A DNA stretch of 64,000 nt from Marinobacterium sp. (GCA_030602245.1 JAUWAC010000006.1:41245-105244), one strand, 5' to 3'; shown: positions 46,256 through 56,380, counted from the stretch's first letter. Numbers and translations are program-made. Notes: generated from the sequence alone by a model not told the origin.

Positions 46256-48538
46256 ATGCCCCACGCGACATCCACCCTGCAACGTGTAACCCCGATTCAG
46301 CAGCTGGCCGCTGTTCAGCCCCGGCGTGAGCCTGCGCCTTTCCTGCCGATGAGCCGTGCCGAAATGAAGCGGCTCGGCTGGGACAGCTGCGACATCATCA
46401 TTGTCACCGGCGATGCTTATGTGGACCACCCGTCGTTCGGCATGGCGATCATCGGCCGTCTGCTGGAGGCTCAGGGGTTCCGCGTCGGCATCATCGCGCA
46501 GCCGGACTGGCACAGTGCCGATGCGTTCAAGGCACTGGGGCGGCCCAACCTGTTTTTCGGCGTGGCGGCCGGCAACATGGATTCGATGATCAACCGCTAT
46601 ACCGCCGACCGCAAGAAGCGTTCAGACGATGCCTACACGCCCGGCGGTCAGGCCGGCAAACGGCCGGATCGCGCCAGTCTTGTGTACAGCCAGCGTTGCC
46701 GTGAAGCCTACAAGGATGTTCCGATCATCCTCGGCGGTATCGAGGCATCGCTGCGCCGGATCGCGCATTACGATTACTGGCAGGACAAGGTGCGTCGCTC
46801 CATTCTGCTCGATGCCCGGGCCGACATGCTGCTGTACGGCAATGCGGAGCGCGCCGTCGTTGAACTTGCTCACCGTCTGGCCGCCGGGGAGCCGATCGAC
46901 AGCATTCGCGATATTCGCGGTACCGCATTCGTGCGCCGGGACACGCCGCCCGGCTGGATGGAGATCGACTCGACCCGCATCGACCGTCCCGGCAAGGTCG
47001 ACAAGATCATCAATCCCTACGTCAACACCCGGGATCTGCCTCAGTGCCAGCTGGAGACTGGCCGCGAGGGCGGCGAGAGTGTTCAGATGGCCGCCGACGA
47101 CGAGGTGCAGATTCTGCACATCGAGCCGCGGGTCCGACTGGATCGCAGCAAAACCGTCATTCGCCTGCCGTCGTTCGAGAAGGTCAGCAAGGATCCGGTG
47201 CTCTATGCCCATGCCAGCCGCGTGCTGCATCTGGAGACCAACCCCGGTAATGCCCGTGCGCTGGTGCAGCTGCACGGCGATCAGGAAGTGTGGCTGAATC
47301 CGCCGCCGATTCCGTTGACCACCGAGGAGATGGATTACGTGTTCGATCTGCCGTACGCGCGGGTGCCGCACCCGGCCTATGGCGATGCCGAGATCCCGGC
47401 GTACAAGATGATCCGCTTCTCGGTCAACATCATGCGTGGCTGCTTTGGTGGCTGTACCTTCTGTTCGATCACCGAGCACGAAGGCCGCATCATCCAGAAC
47501 CGCTCGCAGGCCTCGATCATTCGTGAGATCGAGCAGATCCGCGACCGTGTGCCCGGCTTTACCGGTGTGATCTCCGATCTGGGCGGTCCGACGGCGAATA
47601 TGTACCGGCTGGCGTGCAAAAGCCCGGAGATCGAGGCGGCCTGTCGCAAGCCCTCCTGCGTGTTCCCCGGCATCTGCCAGAACCTGAATACCGACCACTC
47701 CGCACTGACGGCGCTGTACCGGGCCGCACGCAAGCTCAAGGGGGTGAAAAAGATCCTCATCGCCTCGGGGCTGCGCTATGACCTGGCGGTCGAAGACCCG
47801 GAGTACGTGCGTGAGCTGGTGACCCACCACGTCGGCGGTTATCTGAAGATCGCACCGGAGCACACCGAGCGCGGGCCGCTCGACAAGATGATGAAGCCGG
47901 GCATCGGCACCTACGATGCGTTCAAGCGGATGTTTGAACGCTTTTCGGCCGAGGCGGGCAAGGAACAGTATCTGATCCCGTACTTCATCGCCGCGCATCC
48001 AGGCACCACCGACGAGGATATGCTGAATCTGGCGCTGTGGCTCAAGCGCAACGGATTTAAGGCGGATCAGGTACAGGCGTTCTATCCCTCGCCGATGGCC
48101 ACGGCCACGGCGATGTACCACTCCGGGCGCAACCCGCTGCGCCGGCTGAGCTACAAGAAGAGCGCCGAAAAGGTGGAAACGGTCAAGGGGGAGCGCCAGC
48201 GCCGTCTGCACAAGGCGTTTCTGCGCTGGCATGACCCGGAGAACTGGCCGTTGCTGCGCGAGGCGCTGACGCAGATGGGGCGTGCCGATCTGATCGGGCC
48301 CGGCGAGCACCAGCTGATCCCCGCCGAGCAGACCGCAGACGTCTATCAGGCGCCGCGGCGCAAGAACTCCAGTAAGTCATCCCGCGCCGGCAAGGGGCGG
48401 GTACTGACGCAGCATACCGGCTTGCCGCCGCGTCACGACGGTGGTGTAAAGCCGCGCTCCGGGGGCGGACGCAAACCGGGGCGTTCGAGCACGACCAGAA
48501 GCAAGGCGCGTAGCCCGCGCAAGGCACGTCCCGTCTGA
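46256..48538 (+). CDS. ygiQ: YgiQ family radical SAM protein
   Basis: A 760-residue UPF0313/YgiQ radical SAM enzyme of unknown reaction. The 4Fe-4S cysteines are in [20 protein letters not shown] (CxxxCxxC). An N-terminal cobalamin-binding-like region (about 35-130), the [19 protein letters not shown] motif and the [20 protein letters not shown] segment are typical of the family. The last 50 residues are a basic, disordered tail. The long form is normal for gammaproteobacteria. Confidence 0.93.
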   Translation: MPHATSTLQRVTPIQQLAAVQPRREPAPFLPMSRAEMKRLGWDSCDIIIVTGDAYVDHPSFGMAIIGRLLEAQGFRVGIIAQPDWHSADAFKALGRPNLFFGVAAGNMDSMINRYTADRKKRSDDAYTPGGQAGKRPDRASLVYSQRCREAYKDVPIILGGIEASLRRIAHYDYWQDKVRRSILLDARADMLLYGNAERAVVELAHRLAAGEPIDSIRDIRGTAFVRRDTPPGWMEIDSTRIDRPGKVDKIINPYVNTRDLPQCQLETGREGGESVQMAADDEVQILHIEPRVRLDRSKTVIRLPSFEKVSKDPVLYAHASRVLHLETNPGNARALVQLHGDQEVWLNPPPIPLTTEEMDYVFDLPYARVPHPAYGDAEIPAYKMIRFSVNIMRGCFGGCTFCSITEHEGRIIQNRSQASIIREIEQIRDRVPGFTGVISDLGGPTANMYRLACKSPEIEAACRKPSCVFPGICQNLNTDHSALTALYRAARKLKGVKKILIASGLRYDLAVEDPEYVRELVTHHVGGYLKIAPEHTERGPLDKMMKPGIGTYDAFKRMFERFSAEAGKEQYLIPYFIAAHPGTTDEDMLNLALWLKRNGFKADQVQAFYPSPMATATAMYHSGRNPLRRLSYKKSAEKVETVKGERQRRLHKAFLRWHDPENWPLLREALTQMGRADLIGPGEHQLIPAEQTADVYQAPRRKNSSKSSRAGKGRVLTQHTGLPPRHDGGVKPRSGGGRKPGRSSTTRSKARSPRKARPV

Positions 48539-49263
48539 GCGGTGCGCCGGGTTCGCAAGCCCGGTCTGCGGCCGTCGGACCGGGCAAAGCGGACACGAAA
48601 TTGGCGTAATCAGGCCATTGTATTTGGTCGAAACTGGAGTATGATGCCGAAAAGGTTGCATTCCGGTCGGCAACTGTTCGTTGCTTGAAAAAGCGCTCGA
48701 ACAGGCTATTTTCAGAAATAGCAGGTTAAATAGACCGGACCCGCCAGCGGGTATGCTGGTTCGGAGTTACTTTTAGTTTGATGCTACACACAGTTCGCGG
48801 GCTTTTGACCGCAAGGCTTTATAAAAAGCTTCATATACTGCCGGTACGATCCAACTGTCAGGGACCGACGGCCTTTGAAGCGACTGCCACGCCCTTCATG
48901 TTCGGCCACCCGGCCGCCGTTCTCCGTTTGACTCAAGCATTCGATGACGTTGCCCGTGCGCTTTTGCGCCCGCGGTTGTCCGTTTGCGTGTCCGGTGTTC
49001 AGGCGTAGGGACGAAGGCAGGGCGATTCAGGGGCTGATGCAGCCAGACTGCATCACACGATGTTCAGCACCCGCGGGTGAAGCCACGCGCGGTTGCCGGA
49101 ACGCAGGCCGGTACATGGGGTGCCGGTTTGCACGCGAGATTAAGGAGCGATAACCGCATTCGTTCCCTGACTCGTGAAAAATCGGTTCGGTGCATTTGGT
49201 GCCGAACCATTAGAAGTCGCCAGTCAGATGACTGGCATGAAAGAAGAAAGAAAGAGGCAAAAC
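48539..49263 (+). other. 725-base gene-free region upstream of the cold-shock gene, several hairpins
   Basis: No convincing gene is seen; short open frames (for example 48778-49008) lack ribosome sites and family features. A sigma-70-like promoter TTGTAT-N16-TATGAT (48618-48645) points at the csp gene. Downstream are a GCAAC/GTTGC hairpin (48670-48684), a perfect seven-bp stem with a TCAG loop (48705-48722), a bulged stem CCGGA…CCAGC/GCTGG…TTCGG (48735-48764), GCTTT/AAAGC (48816-48829), GGTTCGG/CCGAACC (49184-49208) and GCCAGTCA/TGACTGGC (49219-49236). It could be a long structured csp leader, or a separate small RNA plus a shorter leader. Confidence 0.45.
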
Positions 49264-49476
49264 ATGTCACAGCTCGTAACCGGCACCGTTAAGTGGTTCA
49301 ACGATGAGAAAGGCTTCGGCTTCATCCAGCAGGAAAACGGTCCTGACGTATTCGTTCATTTTCGTGCAATCAACGGCACTGGCCGTCGCACTCTGCACGA
49401 AAACCAGCAGGTTACTTTCGAAGTAACTCAGGGTCAGAAAGGCCCGCAGGCTGAGAACGTAACGGTCGTTGCCTAA
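49264..49476 (+). CDS. CspA-family cold-shock protein
   Basis: A 70-residue cold-shock-domain protein. RNP1 is KGFGFIQQ and RNP2 is VFVHFRAI (the usual VFVHFSAI with Arg for Ser); the start [20 protein letters not shown] is typical. The ATG at 49264 follows AAGAAAGAGG. Cold-shock proteins are RNA chaperones that melt structure in mRNAs, and csp genes usually carry a long structured leader, as seen here. Confidence 0.94.
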   Translation: MSQLVTGTVKWFNDEKGFGFIQQENGPDVFVHFRAINGTGRRTLHENQQVTFEVTQGQKGPQAENVTVVA

Positions 49477-49623
49477 CCGCTAGGCGATACCGTCCCCAGG
49501 AGGGCGGGCGCCCTGGCGCCTGCTCTCCCTGCTTTTACCTGTTGTTCCGCACCATCCCGCCAGCCCGTTCGGGGCGATCTTTTTACGCCGACTTAATCTA
49601 TCCGCTCTCGTGGACAGCGCTCT

Positions 49624-50637
49624 TTATCCACAGTCGCGGCTGTTGTCTTTGCCTGTGTCACGCAGGCAGCTGAGTAGTGCTGCCGTCAGTGCGTCGATAT
49701 CCAGTTGCGACCGGCTCAGAATCTCCACCCGTGAATCCCGCCGCCAGCTCAGCGGATAGACGCTGGCTGCATCGGTGGACCTGTTGTAGCCGAGCCAGGC
49801 ATGTCCCAGACGCAGCGCCGCCTTGATCCGCAGCGTACCGTCGAGGGCATCAAGCAGGGCGCGCGCACGGTCCGCATCGAAACAGTCATCGACGTGAAAC
49901 AGCCAGCTGCCGGTATGGATGCCGTCACGCTGTTCTGTCACGCATGTGGGGCGAGCAGGTCTGGCGGCGTTGTGCTCATCCGCGGCGGCGCTGTTCGCAG
50001 CGTCCGTGCCCGGCATGAACGCGCGTGCTTGAGCCGACGGTCGTTGGCGGGCGGTCGGCAGCTCGAGCAGCGCCGGGTCGAGGGCGCCGTGCACCGTACT
50101 GACCCGGCGCGCCTTGGCGGGGTAGAAGCTGTCGGCCAGCCGCTGTGCTGCTGCAAGCTGCGCACGGCTGCACAGATCGGTTTTGTTCAGCACCAGAATA
50201 TCGGCCAGTTCGAGCTGGTCGACGAATACAGGGTGGTGACGCGTCTGCGCGTGTTCCAGCGAACGTGGGTCGAGCAGGCAGATAATCGCCCGCAGATCGA
50301 TGGTACTGGCGAAGTCGGGACCGGCCAGCAGCGCAATCAGGCCGGCGGCGTGACCCAGACCGGTGGGCTCGATCAACAGGCGGTCGGGGCGGGTACGCAG
50401 CAGTCGCGTCAGCGCGACCCGCAGCTGAGGCCCCTGTGCACAGCACAGGCAGCCGCCGGGAATCTCCTGTATCTGAACGGCATCGTCGTGCGCAAACAGC
50501 GTCTGGTCGATGCCGATGCGGCCAAATTCATTGACCAGCACGGCCCAGCGCTGGTCGGCAGGCTTGCTCGCCAGCAGTTGATTGATCGCGGTGGTTTTGC
50601 CACTGCCGAGATAGCCGGTGATGATGTGGGTCGGCAC
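49624..50637 (-). CDS. CobW/YjiA family G3E GTPase (COG0523)
   Basis: A 337-residue metal-handling GTPase. Walker A GYLGSGKTTAINQL, the metal-binding CxCC in GGCLCCAQGPQ, Walker B region LLIEPTGLGHAAG and the guanine motif NKTD are intact; the C-terminal CobW domain starts about residue 235. A Gly- and Ala-rich insert (about 195-230) contains a few histidines. Members insert zinc, cobalt or nickel or serve B12 enzymes. No Zur box or B12 riboswitch is visible upstream, so the metal is left open. Confidence 0.87.
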   Translation of the reverse strand: MPTHIITGYLGSGKTTAINQLLASKPADQRWAVLVNEFGRIGIDQTLFAHDDAVQIQEIPGGCLCCAQGPQLRVALTRLLRTRPDRLLIEPTGLGHAAGLIALLAGPDFASTIDLRAIICLLDPRSLEHAQTRHHPVFVDQLELADILVLNKTDLCSRAQLAAAQRLADSFYPAKARRVSTVHGALDPALLELPTARQRPSAQARAFMPGTDAANSAAADEHNAARPARPTCVTEQRDGIHTGSWLFHVDDCFDADRARALLDALDGTLRIKAALRLGHAWLGYNRSTDAASVYPLSWRRDSRVEILSRSQLDIDALTAALLSCLRDTGKDNSRDCG

Positions 50638-50757
50638 CGGGCGCAGAATATCGATGGTCAGCTCCTGAAACGCAACACGGGGCGCGCCATTGTGCCGTTG
50701 TGGCGCGGTACCGGCAAGCCGCTCAGGCGCGCCTGTCTGTGTCAGGCGTTGGCCGTG

Positions 50758-51081
50758 TCAGGCGCACTCTTTTTCGAATCGTCGCTTGGCTTCGAGGTAG
50801 CGCGGCGTGGGGCCGATATCCTCGTACACCGGCTCGTCATCCTCGACGCGGATGATGCGTGTGCCGGCTCGGTATGGGAGTTTTTCCTCCACCTCGAGCA
50901 GGATCCGGTGCAGCAGCGTGGCACTGACGTCGTCGACACTGAGACCATAGACTTCGGCCAGCGCATGCAGACGCACCAGATCATCATGATCGATCTTCAG
51001 CGTCACTTCGCGTTCTTTGGCAACCTGGCGTGCGCGGTGCTCAAGCTCGTCGAGGAGGGCGTTGATGTGTCGTTCAGGCAT
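50758..51081 (-). CDS. Small protein resembling pseudomonad 'pilin assembly/type 1 pili tip' hypotheticals
   Basis: A 107-residue soluble protein: an N-terminal helix (MPERHINALLDELEHRARQV), a beta-strand-helix core (TLKIDHDDLVRLHALAEVYG, then LSVDDVSATLLHRILLEVEE) and a C-terminal YRAGTRIIRVEDDEPVYEDI segment. The core resembles short proteins of this kind in Pseudomonas that carry vague pili annotations. That likeness is from memory and the function is unknown. A ribbon-helix-helix-like fold is another possibility. It is a single gene on the minus strand between nfsA and the CobW GTPase. Confidence 0.6.
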   Translation of the reverse strand: MPERHINALLDELEHRARQVAKEREVTLKIDHDDLVRLHALAEVYGLSVDDVSATLLHRILLEVEEKLPYRAGTRIIRVEDDEPVYEDIGPTPRYLEAKRRFEKECA

Positions 51082-51193
51082 GGCGGCGTGTCTCCCGGCA
51101 GTGTGACGGACGACAGCCCCGTTCGCGCCGATGCGGATGAGCGGGGCTGCATGCCTTCAGCATAGACGAGCGCACAGCCCCCTGCACGGCTGG

Positions 51194-51931
51194 TTATTTC
51201 TTCAGAAATCCACGACTTTGCAGAAATGGCAGCATGTGCGGCCGGGCTTCCCTGGCCAGCATCCCGGAGATCTGCTCGCTCCAGCTCATCTCCTTGTTAC
51301 CGCCGGTACGGGTGCGATAGTACTCGCGCACCTCGGCGTCGTACGCGGCGATCCGCTCGCGGTCGGCGCCATCATCGTAGCGATCCTGCTTCAGTACGAC
51401 CGGCAGCGGCAGGCGTGGTTTGATCTCCGGGTTCTGGTCCGGATAGCCGAGGCAGAGCCCGAATACCGGGTAGACCAGCGCCGGCAGTTCGAGCAGCTCG
51501 GCGACGCGCTCAGGCTGGTTGCGCAGGCCGCCGATGTATACCGCGCCAAGGCCGATCGATTCGGCCGCGACGACAACATTCTGGGCAAACAGGGCGCAGT
51601 CGAGGGAGGCGGTCAGGAACTGCTCCGTGAAGCCGGACTGCATCGGCGCATCGTGCATCTCGCACGCCAGCTGGTGACGCCGCATGTCGGCGCAGAAGAC
51701 GAGGAAGCGGGCGGCGCTGGCGACATAGGCCTGGTTACCGGCACATTCGGCCAGCTGCTCGCGCAAGGCCGCTTCATCGACCTGAATGACGGTACACGCC
51801 TGAATGAAACTGGAGGTGGCAGCGGCCTGACCGGCTTCTACCAGGGTGTTCAGCGTGGTCTGGTCGATTGGGTCCGGACGGAACTTGCGAATGGAGCGGT
51901 GCTGTTTGAGCAGGTCAATCACGGCATTCAT
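51194..51931 (-). CDS. nfsA: NfsA-type NADPH nitroreductase
   Basis: A 245-residue FMN-dependent oxygen-insensitive nitroreductase of the NfsA/Frp group. FMN-binding segments are LKQHRSIRKFRPDPID at the start, AAATSSFIQACTVIQV and the central VVVAAESIGLGAVYIGGLRN; the C-terminal RTGGNKEMSWSEQIS is typical of NfsA. It may be cotranscribed with the prs-like gene 95 bases upstream. Confidence 0.9.
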   Translation of the reverse strand: MNAVIDLLKQHRSIRKFRPDPIDQTTLNTLVEAGQAAATSSFIQACTVIQVDEAALREQLAECAGNQAYVASAARFLVFCADMRRHQLACEMHDAPMQSGFTEQFLTASLDCALFAQNVVVAAESIGLGAVYIGGLRNQPERVAELLELPALVYPVFGLCLGYPDQNPEIKPRLPLPVVLKQDRYDDGADRERIAAYDAEVREYYRTRTGGNKEMSWSEQISGMLAREARPHMLPFLQSRGFLKK

Positions 51932-52026
51932 CGATTGGTCCTCTGTGGATTCAGTCGAAACCGCACATGATGCCTGCTCAGGACAGCGGCCGCCAGTTGC
52001 AGCGGCGCACCGTCATGTTCCGGATT

Positions 52027-52923
52027 TCAGTCGTTGCGACCGGCGTGCAGCAGGCCCAGCATCGCCTCCGCCATGGCGTCGGACAGGCTGATGCGATTGC
52101 TCGGGTGTGGCACTGCCTCGCAGGTGACCACATCCGCGACCGCGCTGAGCCGTTCCCACGCATCGCCGGCAAACAGGCCATGCACGGCAATGATGCTGGC
52201 GCGCGGCAGTCCGGCTGCGCTCAGGTGCGCGAGCGTTTCCAGCATGGTGCGACCGCTCGAAATGATGTCATCGACCAGCACCGGGGTGTGCTGCTGCCAG
52301 CGCTCCAAATCGGGCAGCGAAACCTCGACATCGTAGTCGCCGTGGCGCTGTTTGGTCAGGATCTGCCAGGGCGCGCCGGCCAGCTCTGCCACCTCGCGCA
52401 CCCACTGCTCGCTTTCGCTGTCGGGGCCGATCAGCAGTGGCTGTTCGATGTGCGCGCCGATCCAGCGCGCGATCATCGGTGCGGCCTGCACGACGCGGCT
52501 GTTCAGGCTGTAGATCTCGTCCAGCGAATGATAGCGGTGCAGGTGCGGATCCACCGTCACCAGCAGGTCGAACGCGTTTGACAGCACGCGTGCGAACGGG
52601 CGCGAACTGACGCATTCGCCGGGCTGGAAGCGCTTGTCCTGGCGCATGTAGGGCAGGTAAGGGGTGATCAGCCCGATCCGGTTGGCGCCCAGGTCGCGCA
52701 GGGTGTCGGCCAGAAACAGCAGTCTCAGCACGCGCTGATCCGGCTGGAACAGGTTGCAGAAGATGACGCAGTCATGGCCGGCGACGTCGCTGTGTACGCG
52801 CAGGTAGCTCTCGCCATCCGGGAAGTGACGCTGTTCCAGCTCGCCGGCACTGGCGTTCAGGGCGCGGCACAGGCGGCTGCCGAGATCGGGGTCGGAATCC
52901 AGATTGAACAGAATCGGGGTCAT
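52027..52923 (-). CDS. Ribose-phosphate pyrophosphokinase paralogue
   Basis: A 298-residue PRPP-synthetase-family protein. Conserved parts are YLPYMRQDKRFQPGECVSSR, the divalent-metal region VDPHLHRYHSLDEIY, the flexible loop lysine-arginine pair in LTKQRHGDYDVEV and the PRPP-binding VLVDDIISSGRTMLETLA. It is a little shorter than the housekeeping Prs (about 315) and its start overlaps the phosphorylase stop (ATGA), which suggests a special partner role rather than the main Prs. The substrate could be ribose 5-phosphate or ribose 1,5-bisphosphate. Confidence 0.83.
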   Translation of the reverse strand: MTPILFNLDSDPDLGSRLCRALNASAGELEQRHFPDGESYLRVHSDVAGHDCVIFCNLFQPDQRVLRLLFLADTLRDLGANRIGLITPYLPYMRQDKRFQPGECVSSRPFARVLSNAFDLLVTVDPHLHRYHSLDEIYSLNSRVVQAAPMIARWIGAHIEQPLLIGPDSESEQWVREVAELAGAPWQILTKQRHGDYDVEVSLPDLERWQQHTPVLVDDIISSGRTMLETLAHLSAAGLPRASIIAVHGLFAGDAWERLSAVADVVTCEAVPHPSNRISLSDAMAEAMLGLLHAGRND

Positions 52924-54455
52924 GGGGTTGTCTCGCAGGCTTCGTCGCTGAGCGTGAGGACCAGTTTGTGGTCGGTCAGATAGTCGACGGCATAGTTAAG
53001 TTCCCCGGCGTTCTCCGCGTGGATGGTCAGCAGCGGCTGGTACTGCTCGACCCGGTCGCCGATTTTGACATGGAGCTCGATGCCGGCGGCCGGGTCGGCC
53101 GGCGCGCCGGCCAGTTTGGCGATCTTCGCCAGTTGGCGGTTATCCACACCCATCACCGTACAGGCATGCGGAGCCACCAGTGCGTAGCGATAGGGCGCCA
53201 CCGGCGGCACTCGCAGCCCTCCCTGGGCGTCGCAGATCGCATGGAATTTGTCCCACGCAGCGCCGGAGTCGAGCACTTCGCGGGCCCGTGCCTGTCCCTG
53301 CCCTGACTCTGCAGCACCCACCATGTCCAGCATCGCACCGGCGATCAGAATCGCGCGTTCGCGCAGATCGGTCGGCGCATCGGGTTTGTTTTTCAGTACC
53401 GCGAGGATATCGCGTGCCTCCAGTGCCGGGCCGATACCGCGACCCACCGGCTGGCTGCCGTCGGTCATCAGCACATCGAGTTCGAGTCCCAGATTGCTCG
53501 CCACGACCTTGAAGCTGCGTGCGAGGCGGTCGGCTGCGGCCTGACTGCGCACTTTGGCCGACGGCCCGACCGGGATGTCGATCAGGACGTGGGTGGCGCC
53601 GGCAGCCAGTTTTTTCGATAGCACCGAGGCGATCAGCTGGCCTTCACTGTCGATGTCGAGGGCGCGCTCGACCTGAATCAGCAGGTCATCGGCCGGGCTG
53701 AGCCGGACCGAGCCACCCCAGGCCAGGCAGCCGCCCTGATCGCGCACGACACGGCGCATCTGTTCCAGTGTCAGGCTGACATCGGTCAGCGTTTCCATGG
53801 TATCGGCGGTGCCGGCGGGGGAGGTGATTGCGCGCGAGGAGGTCTTGGGGACGGTCAGGCCACAGGCGGTCAGGATCGACACAACGATGGGCGTGGTGCG
53901 GTTGCCTGGCAGGCCGCCGACGCAGTGTTTGTCGATCACCTGCTCCAACCCCCAGTCGATGCGGCTGCCCGCCTTCACCATGGCGTCGGTCAGTGCCGTG
54001 ATCTCGCTGTCACTCAGGGCATCGTCGCCACAGGCGGTGATAAAGGCGGCCAGATGGACATCGGCATAGCGCCCCTCGACGATGTCGTTGACGATACTCT
54101 GCAGCTGCAGTGCGTCCAGCTCGTGGCCATACACCTTGGCGCGCACATAGGAGAGCGACTGAACCGGGCGCGGGTGCGAGAGCCAGACTTCGGCATTGGC
54201 GTGCAGCTCAAGACGTTGCCACGCGGACTCGGAAAAACCGGCCTGATCGGGCTCGAGCAGATCGGAGCTGACCATGTTCAGCGACGCGATGATGTGACGG
54301 CCCTGGCAGTTGACGAGGATACGGGACAGACTTTCGAAACCTTCCGAACGGCAGATCGGGCTGTCGGCACGCAGGTAGAGGGTGGGTTCGTGATGGGTGT
54401 CGATGCCCAGACGGCAGGCCTTCAGTGGCGCCATCTTTTCCGGGGTGAAGCTCAT
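52920..54455 (-). CDS. AMP/thymidine phosphorylase family protein
   Basis: A 511-residue nucleoside-phosphorylase family II protein. It is longer than bacterial thymidine phosphorylase (about 440) and has the extra N-terminal domain (about 1-95) typical of archaeal AMP phosphorylases. The phosphate and pyrimidine region IDKHCVGGLPGNRTTPIVVS, TSSRAITSPAGTADTMETLT and QGGCLAWGGSVRLSPADDLL are present. If it is an AMP phosphorylase it would convert AMP and phosphate into adenine and ribose 1,5-bisphosphate. It is translationally coupled to the PRPP-synthetase-like gene. Confidence 0.87.
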   Translation of the reverse strand: MSFTPEKMAPLKACRLGIDTHHEPTLYLRADSPICRSEGFESLSRILVNCQGRHIIASLNMVSSDLLEPDQAGFSESAWQRLELHANAEVWLSHPRPVQSLSYVRAKVYGHELDALQLQSIVNDIVEGRYADVHLAAFITACGDDALSDSEITALTDAMVKAGSRIDWGLEQVIDKHCVGGLPGNRTTPIVVSILTACGLTVPKTSSRAITSPAGTADTMETLTDVSLTLEQMRRVVRDQGGCLAWGGSVRLSPADDLLIQVERALDIDSEGQLIASVLSKKLAAGATHVLIDIPVGPSAKVRSQAAADRLARSFKVVASNLGLELDVLMTDGSQPVGRGIGPALEARDILAVLKNKPDAPTDLRERAILIAGAMLDMVGAAESGQGQARAREVLDSGAAWDKFHAICDAQGGLRVPPVAPYRYALVAPHACTVMGVDNRQLAKIAKLAGAPADPAAGIELHVKIGDRVEQYQPLLTIHAENAGELNYAVDYLTDHKLVLTLSDEACETTP

Positions 54456-54582
54456 GGGGGCGGGTCCTTTGGGTTTTTCATTTCATCTTAACGCAAACCG
54501 TCGCCCGGGACAGTCTCCCGGCCGCGGTCAGGGACTGTTAGAATGGCGCTCTTTCGTCAACTGGTTTTCAGGATCGCCTTTC

Positions 54583-55437
54583 ATGGAACGTAGCTACCGC
54601 CTGGTTCTCTCATGCCCCGATCGCGTGGGCATCGTCTCGATGGTCAGTAACTTCATCTCCAGCCACGGCGGTTCCATCACCGATGCCAATCAGCACTCCG
54701 ACCCGATCAGCGGATACTTTTTCATGCGGGTCGAGATCAGTGCCGCGACGCTGCCGTTCACGCTCGAGCGTCTGCGTGAAGCGTTTTCGCCGATCGCGAG
54801 TTCGTTCGACATGGAGTGGAGCATCACCGACTCCAGCGTGAAGAAAAAGGTCGTGCTGATGGCCAGCCGTGAGTCACACTGTCTTGCTGACCTGCTGTAT
54901 CGCTATCACAGCAACGAACTGTTCTGCGAAATCCCCTGCGTGATCTCCAACCATGAGGATCTGCGCGACATGGTGGAGTGGCACGGGATACCCTACTATT
55001 GCGTACCGGTGGACCCGACCGACAAGGCACCCCACTTTGCCCGTGTCGATGAACTGATCCGCGAGCACGAGGCCGACACCGTCGTGCTGGCGCGCTACAT
55101 GCAGATTCTGCCGACGTCGGTGTGCGCCCGGTACCCGCACCGCATCATCAACATCCACCACAGCTTCCTGCCGTCGTTTGCCGGTGCACGCCCCTATCAT
55201 CAGGCGTACGAGCGCGGCGTCAAACTGATCGGTGCCACCTGTCACTATGTGACGCCGGAGCTGGATGCGGGACCGATCATCGATCAGGAGGTCACACGCG
55301 TCAGTCATCGTCATCTGCCGGATGAAATGGTGCGACTCGGACGCGATGTGGAGAAGCTGGCACTGGCGCGCGGATTGCGCTGGCATCTGGAGGACCGGGT
55401 GCTGGTCCATGGCAATAAGACCGTGGTCTTTGCCTGA
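54583..55437 (+). CDS. purU: Formyltetrahydrofolate deformylase PurU
   Basis: A 284-residue hydrolase releasing formate from 10-formyl-THF. An N-terminal ACT domain (about 1-80, YRLVLSCPDRVGIVSMVSNF) precedes the formyltransferase fold with the active-site NIHHSFLPSFAGARPYHQAY and ATCHYVTPELDAGPIIDQE. The ATG at 54583 starts MERSYRLVLSCPDRVG; the longer frame overlaps the divergent promoter region. It is divergent from the phosphorylase gene. Confidence 0.95.
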   Translation: MERSYRLVLSCPDRVGIVSMVSNFISSHGGSITDANQHSDPISGYFFMRVEISAATLPFTLERLREAFSPIASSFDMEWSITDSSVKKKVVLMASRESHCLADLLYRYHSNELFCEIPCVISNHEDLRDMVEWHGIPYYCVPVDPTDKAPHFARVDELIREHEADTVVLARYMQILPTSVCARYPHRIINIHHSFLPSFAGARPYHQAYERGVKLIGATCHYVTPELDAGPIIDQEVTRVSHRHLPDEMVRLGRDVEKLALARGLRWHLEDRVLVHGNKTVVFA

Positions 55438-55519
55438 AGCGGTGCCGGCGCTGCCGTCGTCTTGACGGGTGCGCTACCATTGAGATGTCGAACAACCGAA
55501 GCGGGAGTCTCCCAGAACG

Positions 55520-56380
55520 ATGAGTTTCACCTTTCCGGAAAAGCCGATGCTGGTCTATCCGTCGCTGGCGCGGCGGGTCGGTGTCGAACCGGCGTTGCTG
55601 CTGGGCCTCTACCACGAGGCGCTGGAGCGCGATGGCATGACCGACGAAAGGGGGCGTACCGAACTGCTGCTGTCACAGACTCAGCTGCGAACGCTGGCGC
55701 CCTTCTGGGATGAGGCGCGTGTGAAGCAGCTCAGCGATCAACTGGTGGCGGCAGGGCTGCTCGAGATTCAGTGGGGCAGTGCCGGTAATCTGCGTGTGCG
55801 CATGCCCACGGCGGCTGCGCCGAGTCCCGCCGCGACGGATACCGCGGCAGCCGTGTCGGAGCCGGTACGCCGTATTCCGGTGGTGGATGAGCCACCGCCG
55901 CGTCCACGCCCGGCCCGTCAGACCAATCTGGCGCAGCGGCGCGGACCGGCGCCGACGTTCGGCGGCAGCATCGGCTGGCGCCGGCACAAGGATGAGCTGG
56001 AAGAGATCTTTGAACAGGCGGAGCAGCGCAACCAGAAACTGCAGCCGATGTTCATCGGCTGGCAGCCGTCGGAACTGTTCCACCAGCTGTTGCCCCGCTA
56101 TGCGATACCGGCGGATTTTGCCGAGGGTTGTATTGACGAGTTCGTGCTCTACTTCCTCGACAAGGACCGCAAGGAGAGCAACTGGGATCAGAAATTCCTG
56201 GCTTGGGTCAAACGCGAGTGGGTCAAGAAACAGACACAGGATGCACGGGAGAAGCGCTATCAGCAGGAGCGTGAATCCAACATGACGGGGAACGGCCATG
56301 AAAACGCCCGACCAGATTCTCGAGAAAAGCGCAAACGGATTACCGCAGCCACGATGGACATCAAGAACATCGACTGGTGA
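55520..56380 (+). CDS. DnaT-like primosome protein
   Basis: A 286-residue protein. The N-terminus (about 1-95) is a winged-helix-like region (MLVYPSLARRVGVEPALLLG), a disordered proline- and alanine-rich linker follows (about 96-150), then a DnaT-like ssDNA-binding domain (about 155-235, with WQPSELFHQLLPRYAIPADF and SNWDQKFLAWVKREWVKKQ). DnaT helps load DnaB at restarted forks in enterobacteria. It overlaps the next gene by 83 bases, so the two are expressed together. Confidence 0.8.
   Translation: MSFTFPEKPMLVYPSLARRVGVEPALLLGLYHEALERDGMTDERGRTELLLSQTQLRTLAPFWDEARVKQLSDQLVAAGLLEIQWGSAGNLRVRMPTAAAPSPAATDTAAAVSEPVRRIPVVDEPPPRPRPARQTNLAQRRGPAPTFGGSIGWRRHKDELEEIFEQAEQRNQKLQPMFIGWQPSELFHQLLPRYAIPADFAEGCIDEFVLYFLDKDRKESNWDQKFLAWVKREWVKKQTQDAREKRYQQERESNMTGNGHENARPDSREKRKRITAATMDIKNIDW

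Noticed and set aside
48778..49008. A 76-residue open frame in the gene-free region before csp
   Set aside because: It has no ribosome site, no family features and a composition like non-coding DNA.
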